Positions 20,881 through 27,465 of a stretch of DNA of 27,465 bases are shown piece after piece. The stretch's first letter is position 1. The number at the start of each line of letters is the position of its first letter. The notes below the pieces were generated by a model that was not told the DNA's origin, did not search any database, and worked only from the letters and a program-made list of their open reading frames with translations. This stretch comes from Saccoglossus kowalevskii (lineage: Eukaryota > Hemichordata > Enteropneusta > Harrimaniidae). The position numbers and the translations under genes were made by a program. Location of the stretch: the NCBI RefSeq assembly GCF_000003605.2, contig NW_003111481.1:108445-135909 (forward strand). Reading direction: 5' to 3'.

Positions 20881-22939
20881 TATGGGTCTGGTCATTTTTG
20901 TAACTATATATTCGTAACGTGGCATCTCGTATTAGTCACAGCTCAGCAGTGAGTAAATTAAACCTGTTTATAGTATGGTTACATAAAGAACTGTTCCAGT
21001 TATGGAAAAATTCGTTTTGTGTTTTTTTTTTCTTTTTGACTTTCAATTTCCGCAAGGGATAATTTCCACAAGGATACTGTGGATTTGTCAAGGGCTAGAC
21101 CATTTTTTGCGGGATGGTAGCTTATGCAGGCACACTTTACAGGCTGTAATTCAGATAAGTGAAATAAACTTTCGGGAAAGATATTCGAGTTCTTCAGTTT
21201 CTGGTGAGATAACCAGGGCTTCTTTCTTCGCACTAATTATACGGGTACCGGTTATGTCGCACCTAAACCAATTCACCCGAAAACCAACTCACCCGATACT
21301 CAGATTGCTATAGTAATACTAAAGTATAATGCAGTCTGAGCCCGATACCAACTTTGGTTAGTGCGAGCTAACGTTAAATATAAATGTACCACTCTCAAAC
21401 ACTTGAACGTATCATACCACAATATGGCTAAATATCGCTCAGTCCGACCTCTACATTCCCAAACGTCTTCGGACTGTTACTTTCAAGTGGTCAATGCTGT
21501 ATCTGTAATTAACAGCTGGGTTCCATTTTACATGCAATGTGGTTTCGGATTAACATGAGATGTTGTATCTGACTTATTTGAGAGTGTTTGAGTGTCAAAC
21601 AAAATATTTATATCCAACATATAGTTTGTGTGTGCGTTGCACGGCACGGCACCTTTCTGACAAACCAAGTATTTTGAGGAGATTGTTTAATGACGAAAAT
21701 ATGTCCAGTATGGTTCCATCATCATCAGCGCTTGTGGAATTTGTTTTTTACGATCCTTTAGATGAACCAAATTATTTTGAATTAATGATAAAAGAAATTT
21801 GGAACTTGAAATGAAATTCAGTACAGTTTGCCTGAAATATCACAATTCTGAATTATTTTTTTTCTTTATTAAAGTTGTATATCGTTTTGTCGAAACACCA
21901 CATCTTTAATCGCGAGATCACCAGAGATATAAAGATTATTTCTTCTCTCGTAGTTACTTTGTACAAATAATTGTTGATGAGTTATATACCTGGTTATATA
22001 CAAATCTGCAAACCTGCCATGTTTTATATATAGTTTCTGAATACTAGTCGAATTACAATTTCGAAGTCAAACACTGCAACGGGCGCTTCCAATGTTAAAA
22101 GGTTTAACAGTTTGCCAACTGTATCATGTATTTTGTAGTAACTACAACTGGTAATTAATTTTACCTTTTACGAATTTTGTCTATTCTGGAACTACTTCGT
22201 AACAATTCAATTTTTTTGCTTGTTTTACGCTATTGCATACTTTTAGAAACCGTGCCGTATCGACGAATGATTCCGTCATCATTGTTAGGGCGTCCTCTAG
22301 TGTTGTCGAGCCACTCACACATAATGAACAAAATGTATGGTCAATGAATTTGTGACAATAACAAAATAGTTCTTGAGGCAAGCAACATACTTTAGTATAT
22401 TTCCTGAGAATCACAGGCTAGACGTACAACGTAATCAATCAAATATTTTTTTCGTACACTGTAAAAATGTGTTATTTTTCTCGGTACGTACAAGAATTTA
22501 CATCCAAATTAAAAAAGCCGTAAAGAATAATCCAGGGAAATTACGTTATCGAAACTGTAAAACGACTAGATGACACAATTCACTGCAAAATTCAATTTTC
22601 ACTGTAAACTGTAAAAACGTCTTTTTTTCCCTTGTAATTTGTAAAAAGCCCTTTTTATTTCCCGTAAAACTGTACCAGCTACCCCCCTTGCCCGCCCTCC
22701 TATAAGTATCTGAAATGTTTGCCTCTATAGAAAGCTTTTAATCCAATCTCTTGTTGTTATACATGCTTTATAGTCATGGTTTGCACGACAACTTTTGGTC
22801 TTGGCAAGGTGTGTACTTGCTAGACAGATAGCAGAAGGTTGCCCTTGGTAGTCTCATCTCAAAGGTTAGTCTTCAAATCATTTTTTTTACAAGTTATATA
22901 CAAGTTGTTTTTCACTTAGTGTTCATTGATGGCACTGGG
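20881..22939. other. Intergenic stretch, no recognised gene
   Basis: No conserved coding exon was recognised. An 84-codon open frame at 21560-21814 (plus) ends VEFVFYDPLDEPNYFELMIK and so on. It has plausible codon texture in its second half but no family that I recognise and no clear acceptor. It could be a degraded mobile-element or gene fragment. Confidence 0.4.
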
Positions 22940-23260
22940 ATATTTACAACTGAGACGTATCCTCGGGGACGGAGCTACGTCACGGACGTTCTACGTTGCT
23001 GAGACGCGCATCACTGTACCATGTATTTCTATGGGCTCTGTGCGCGCTGCTGTGGAACGCCAGTGAAAACTCGAGAAAACAACACAAACTCAACTTTGAA
23101 GTAATCCTGAACAACCAAATTCATATACGTTACACACGTAGGGCTAATCTTGTTACACTGTTCAGGGGACTCTCAACAACCATCGCAACGTACCGTTTTC
23201 TGCGAGTTTTTGGTTTTTGTTTTCACCGCGAGGGTTGCCAGGCGGTAGAAAATGCCCGGA
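22940..23260. promoter_or_regulatory. CpG-richer patch, possible promoter
   Basis: CpG dinucleotides cluster here compared with the AT-rich surroundings, with a CRE-like TACGTCAC at 22976-22983. It lies about 0.7 kb upstream of the two-exon frame at 23929-24422. There is no direct evidence of transcription. Confidence 0.25.
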
Positions 23261-23928
23261 TGTCCGCCCCCCCGAGAATTGGAGTTTGTTACACACATTA
23301 ACAAATATAATGGGTATTGAGCTGGGAGACATAATATCAACTTCAGCAAATACAATTTTCTTTTCAAACAAATCCAATGTCATCAGCCACTGATACGAGG
23401 TGGGCAATCAACAGTTTCTAGTAAAGACATTTATTTATCTTGTAACCTCAATTTTGTACACATACGAGTGCATGATGCTTATAAAACTTCACCAAGTACT
23501 CCTATAGTCACTTTGACGAATATAATATTTTGAAATTTCTTTATTTCACCTATGTTCTTCACAATAATAATGTTTGCAGGTTTGGGCACCATTTCAGAAA
23601 TACTTTGATGGTGTTTAGTATTCCGTGTTACAAGATAAAACTACTCGATTACAAGTGTCTGCGTTATGTTCTTTCCTTGTGTCACATAGATTGTGTGAAT
23701 TCTACAACATACAGCTCAATTGTTTGATCTCGGTTAAACATTTCTATGTACATCCAAAACTACTTGGACACAAATCGCCAATTTTATCACACAAACTTTT
23801 TATTCACTCAAATAGTGTTTATAGCTATTGTATATTTTATAAAGTATATTTTTTTTATCTCTTGTAGTTTGTTTTTTTAACATCAGGGTCAAGTCCATGT
23901 AGAAACTGAAATATACCTTGCTTTGCAG

Positions 23929-24422
23929 ACTCAAGATTTCATGTTGGTGGCGCTGTTGCAATGTTTACAAAGTACTTAATTGATGTAAAAGACCTTGGTA
24001 CAAAAGGTAAGTATTTATTCAGTGCACCTATCAATGTTTACTGGGAAAGGAGAACCAGTAGGGGAACTTGACCTTATTTTAATGGAGTGTCAAATTTCCT
24101 ACCTAAGGGATCTGAACATGTGACAAACACACAAGAGGTACTACCGGTACTCTCTATTACTGTAATCATATTTATTTTGGTTTCTGTGAAATAAAAGTCA
24201 TTAATTACCGAGGTCAAATGCCAATATTAATATTAGGACACTGAAAAAAAGTTTTGCTTTTAGTTTGCATGCATGTCTGGTTAAAACCTGCACGTCATCC
24301 ACTTTCTTTCTTTCAACTAAAATAGAATAGGTAAAAGTTTGTTTTTTTCTGTTTCAGTAATCAGTCTTATAAAAACAAATGGAACACCACATCATTTTGT
24401 TGTTGTTGGTCTTATTGCATAA
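23929..24422 (+). CDS. Unidentified two-exon open frame (3' end of a possible small gene)
   Basis: Block 1 (23929-24006) has acceptor ctttgcag and donor AAAAG|GTAAGT; block 2 (24358-24422) has acceptor ttctgtttcag and ends in TAA. Joining them gives an uninterrupted 46-codon frame, phase 1 at the junction: SRFHVGGAVAMFTKYLIDVK then DLGTKVISLIKTNGT and HHFVVVGLIA. The first internal Met would give 36 residues. Block 1 begins in phase 1, so an upstream exon is expected but was not found. I do not recognise the family. It is tail-to-tail with EXOSC2: its stop lies about 100 bases from the EXOSC2 poly(A) signal. Alternatives are a pseudogene, an lncRNA with chance frame, or an unannotated small gene. 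Confidence 0.35.
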
Positions 24423-24518
24423 TGTACTATTGTGCATATATTGCAAGTATAGTCTTGGATCATGAACAGGTGACTTAGATATTATAGAAATCTTTAATAT
24501 GAACTTTTAAAAACATTA

Positions 24519-24524
24519 TTTATT
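24519..24524 (-). terminator. EXOSC2 polyadenylation signal
   Basis: The minus strand reads AATAAA here, 184 bases downstream of the EXOSC2 stop codon, a reasonable 3' UTR length. Confidence 0.5.
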
Positions 24525-24707
24525 TGTCCAAAACTAGAGCCGCTCCAGACTTTGACACCTTTAATGTCATGCACAAAATGGCCGCTGTATTTAGGTAGAG
24601 ATGATTACTCCCGGCAGTTCAGTGAAAACATTGATGGACAGTTTGGAATATGTTCATCAGGAAATGATATCATGGCAGTAGCATGTTTTGTTATATGCAA
24701 GCAATTT

Positions 24708-24788
24708 TCATGTGCCTTCCTGTTCTAGTTTCAGCCTTGCTAAATGTATCACTTCTTCCATCACATCAGGTTTTAATAGTTCATGGAT
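24708..24788 (-). CDS. EXOSC2: EXOSC2 terminal exon
   Basis: An 81-base exon with acceptor gctttcacag. It encodes IHELLKPDVMEEVIHLARLK, then LEQEGT and TGA, matching human IKDILKPEIMEEIVMETRQR and terminal LLEQEG. Confidence 0.94.
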   Translation of the reverse strand: MHELLKPDVMEEVIHLARLKLEQEGT

Positions 24789-27047
24789 CTGTGAAAGCAA
24801 ACATATTTTAGTTTTTCAGATTCAATAATTTAATAATTTAGCAGATTTCACTTCATCAAAAAGAAAATAGAAAAATTAAAATTCAGTGAATACATAATGC
24901 ATTCAAAACTTGAACTGCGCAAAACAAACAATCGGTAACTTGTTCAAATTATATAAACTTCTTCTCTAAAACTACATACCGGTAATTATATAGACAAGCC
25001 TTTCAAAAGTATTACTCTGTGTTGACATTTCCTTATTTGGTGACTTTATTTATCATCAAGGTTTGCGCATAGGAACAAGCCAGAATGGCCATAAAATTCC
25101 CTGTATAACATTGATTTTTGCGATAAATGACCCCTTACGTGACCACAAATAGTTCCTCTTATAAATTTTGTGTTCAACAGTGACGAATCAAGGCGTATGT
25201 CCTCCAATGCCAATGTAGTCATCAAATTATCCAGAAGCGATATTCCGCATCATAATTTACTGTAAAGGGGTTACTTATTCATTGGGTTTTAATTTTGCTT
25301 ATTTACTGGAAAATGCGCTAAATTAAAATTCAGTGAATATGTAAAATTTAGCATAGAACGCATTATCTAAATGATAAAACCGTGAATTTAAAAACCACTG
25401 AATATGCCTGAAATGGTAAATCAGCGAAATTTAAACCCAGTGAAAATTAGTCATTTTACAGTATAATGTATTTACATGTACCTCGTATTTAGTGGATGTT
25501 TCATATGTATACAGTACACTAGTATCATACAACATAAGTCTGTGTTCTGCCAATCCTAAAATACAATTTCTAAGTCTAGCTATTACACCTCTCTCATCTT
25601 CCGATACTGGCTGTGGAGATAAGAAAAAAACAAACAATTATCACAATTACAATGGTAGTCATAATTGGTACTGTCAATTTCAAACATAAAATGACTTGCA
25701 GTATCTGATTCAACCAATCAGAAATAAAAAAAAACATTCTTTTTTGTATTTCAAGTCACCTATACAGTCACAAGTTTTTTCTTGAAGACTGACCTCCACA
25801 GGAGTCAAAAGCTGATTCCTAGAAAAATTGTTAGAGGACACACTGCTGTAGAGCACATCCGGCTCACAACCTACAACTGTGTGCAATTCATAATAAAAAA
25901 AAGATATATCTATGTGAGTGAACACACCTCTAGATTCTGTATAAATCCTCCTGCTGTGTCTGAGCTTTCATTTTCAACAGTAGGACTAATCCATATGTAC
26001 CCGTTGTTTCCCAGTATAACACTGGCACCACATGGCAGATTATGGAAATGTGTTTTACGCCTTTTAACAAGTGATGGTGACACTTTGAGTAGAATACCCT
26101 GACCGAGCTGAAAAACAAATTACCGGTAATTACAATTTCTATATAAACAAAACAGAATGTTATTCTTTTCCTATTAAAAACAATGCAATGAAAATTGGAT
26201 TGGCCTTGCGAACTAAAATACAATCATACAGTTCGAACAAATCATGTGCGGGATAAAATGGTGGTCACATGAGGTCTTTATACACAGGTTGCTTATAAAT
26301 TATGCCTTTCAACTGCCTTAAAATTGTCACTATAGGTAGGTAGTCTTTATATAGAGGCGGTCACTAGCATAGTTTAACTGTATATCACAAAACAAATACA
26401 TTGTAGTATTAACTGATAAAGATTTCATAGAAGTTTATGCTGTGTGCATTTTACCAAAGTTAAGAAGCCTACTCAAAATTTTTAGGAAAGTTGGCCATAA
26501 ATGTTTATTGGTTTATGTCCCATGGCACCATGAAACACACTTGACCAAAATGTTAAAGAAAAAATGTATTTTTTGACATAATTCAGGACAACAAAAAGTA
26601 CCCCATCAGTAAAAATATATAATTTTTTCAGCCTATGTCACCAGCCTACAATTTTAGATATGGCATAATATCTCTGCCATAAAAACCTATGGTAAAAGCA
26701 TTATTATAATAATACTACCAAAACGGTAACTCTTCACTAAAATACAACTATTACTTTCTCATATTGCCCTGGAATACAATTTTGTAAAATGAATAACTTC
26801 TTGGTATTTTCTATTATGAGAAGGCTTCTACATTAAGTGATTTGTAATAGTAAGAAGAATATATACGGTACTCTTATCCAATGTTGTATAAATTGACAAA
26901 TGCAACCATAGTGACAAGTATCTAGGTACATGTGCTTGTAGTGAGCAGTACATGTGTTGTATTGGATAGAATGTTTACCTTGCCATACTTCAAACTCCTT
27001 GTATGTAATGAAAGAGCGCCATCCGAAAACACAGACTGTACTTCAGC
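24708..27047 (-). CDS. EXOSC2: EXOSC2 (RRP4), RNA exosome cap subunit (partial, last four coding exons)
   Basis: RRP4 is one of three S1/KH cap proteins of the nine-subunit exosome core and helps guide RNA into the complex for 3'-to-5' processing and decay. Minus-strand coding exons are 27047-26979, 26107-25928, 25610-25482 and 24788-24708, all joined in phase 0, giving the C-terminal 152 residues of an expected ~293. Exon order: AEVQSVFSDGALSLHTRSLK (end of S1 domain), LGQGILLKVSPSLVKRRKTH with CGASVILGNNGYIWISP (KH domain), RLRNCILGLAEHRLMLYDTS, and ELLKPDVMEEVIHLARLKLE ending QEGT. Each block matches human EXOSC2 closely, for example SDGAVSLHTRSLKYGK, ILGNNGFIWIYP, MMLYDTSILYCYEAS and terminal LLEQEG. 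Upstream exons are beyond the right edge. Confidence 0.96.
25258..25463. repeat. Family B MITE-like element, copy 2
   Basis: Starts TACTGTAAAGGGG and ends CATTTTACAGTA, bordered by TA on the right. It is collinear with 5515-5726 over the whole length with scattered substitutions. It lies in the last intron of EXOSC2. Confidence 0.8.
25482..25610 (-). CDS. EXOSC2: EXOSC2 penultimate exon
   Basis: A 129-base exon, acceptor atctccacag and donor TACGAG|GTACAT. It encodes PVSEDERGVIARLRNCILGL and LMLYDTSVLYTYETS. The donor end lies 19 bases from the family B element at 25258-25463. Confidence 0.95.
25928..26107 (-). CDS. EXOSC2: EXOSC2 exon (KH domain)
   Basis: A 180-base exon, acceptor gtttttcag and donor CTAGAG|GTGTGT. 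Sixty residues include SPSLVKRRKTHFHNLPCGAS, VILGNNGYIWI and AGGFIQNLE, matching human SPSLVKRQKTHFHDLPCGAS and GGFIANLE. Confidence 0.96.
26108..26978 (-). other. EXOSC2 intron
   Basis: An 871-base AT-rich intron between the S1-end and KH exons. I see no repeat family or coding signal. Confidence 0.65.
26979..27047 (-). CDS. EXOSC2: EXOSC2 exon (S1 domain end)
   Basis: A 69-base exon, acceptor gtctacag and donor GGCAAG|GTAAAC. It encodes 23 residues, AEVQSVFSDGALSLHTRSLK plus YGK, matching human AEVQAVFSDGAVSLHTRSLK. Confidence 0.94.
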
Positions 27048-27465
27048 CTGTAGACAATTAGTTAAGGTTAAAGATAAGAGACAATCATCAGAATTAACAT
27101 GTCAAATAAAGATCAAATGTATTATGCATTGTTCTTTAGATTGTATTTTGCTGACAGGTGTTCCCTAATTGTTAATGTTCACCAAAAAACAAATAGTATT
27201 CTATATATTCTTCTCCCTCTTACATGAAAGTAGAATAACTTTGAATTTTCTACAGATGTTGTGTTTTTTTTTTATAAAACATGGATGACCACATAGATCT
27301 CACACCATATAAGACAACCAAGGGGTGGGGAACTCTGAATACTTTGTTAAGCTTTTCAAACAGCGATGCTTGGACATTGATATTCAAAATTAGCAAAGTG
27401 GACTCGAGCTATTTCCGAAGCTGTGCTTTTATAGAAAATTTAAATATATATTTGGTCAAGAGAAT
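27048..27465 (-). other. EXOSC2 intron, running to the window edge
   Basis: No exon encoding the preceding S1-domain residues was found here on the minus strand, so the next EXOSC2 exon lies outside the window. Confidence 0.6.

Noticed and set aside
22996-23301. 101-codon plus-strand frame in the CpG-richer patch and an overlapping minus-strand frame
   Set aside because: It begins at a non-ATG codon, has no recognisable family and no splice support; open frames are expected to be longer where the DNA is less AT-rich.
25782-26102. 106-codon plus-strand open frame
   Set aside because: It is the antisense shadow of the EXOSC2 KH-domain exon at 25928-26107.

Overview
This is eukaryotic genomic DNA: AT-rich, intron-dense, with consensus GT..AG splice sites and many short palindromic repeats inside introns. 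The three genes recognised are conserved animal genes. The overall texture suggests a non-vertebrate metazoan, perhaps a marine lophotrochozoan or invertebrate deuterostome, but the species or phylum cannot be fixed from the sequence alone. There are no bacterial-type operons, CRISPR arrays or viral genes.

Layout. (1) Positions 50-1912, minus strand: the 5' four coding exons of TRUB2, a mitochondrial TruB-family RNA pseudouridine synthase. The rest lies off the left edge. (2) About 1913-2430: a compact intergenic interval with ETS, E-box, CRE and CCAAT motifs, read as a bidirectional promoter. (3) 3007-16891, plus strand: a complete 17-coding-exon gene for ODF2/cenexin, a coiled-coil protein of the mother-centriole distal and subdistal appendages and of sperm outer dense fibres. 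All splice phases join, giving an 831-residue product, very close to the human cenexin length. A non-coding first exon probably ends near 2428. (4) 16892-23928: 3' UTR and a long intergenic stretch with several foldback elements, a CpG-richer patch near 22.97 kb and no recognised gene. (5) 23929-24422, plus strand: two exon-like blocks with perfect splice sites and a joint open frame, unidentified. (6) 24708-27047, minus strand: the last four coding exons of EXOSC2 (RRP4), the S1/KH cap subunit of the RNA exosome. The rest lies off the right edge.

The genes do not form one pathway. TRUB2 acts on mitochondrial RNA, EXOSC2 on RNA decay and processing, and ODF2 on centrioles and cilia. From memory, their human orthologues all lie on chromosome 9q34, so the window looks like a compact, ancient microsynteny block. 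The most notable observations are this synteny with a TRUB2/ODF2 head-to-head promoter, conservation of a Polo-box-docking-like Ser-Ser-Pro at the ODF2 C-terminus, RFX X-box-like motifs flanking the ODF2 start, the unidentified two-exon frame at 23.9-24.4 kb, and several MITE-like families sharing a TACTGTAAA terminus.
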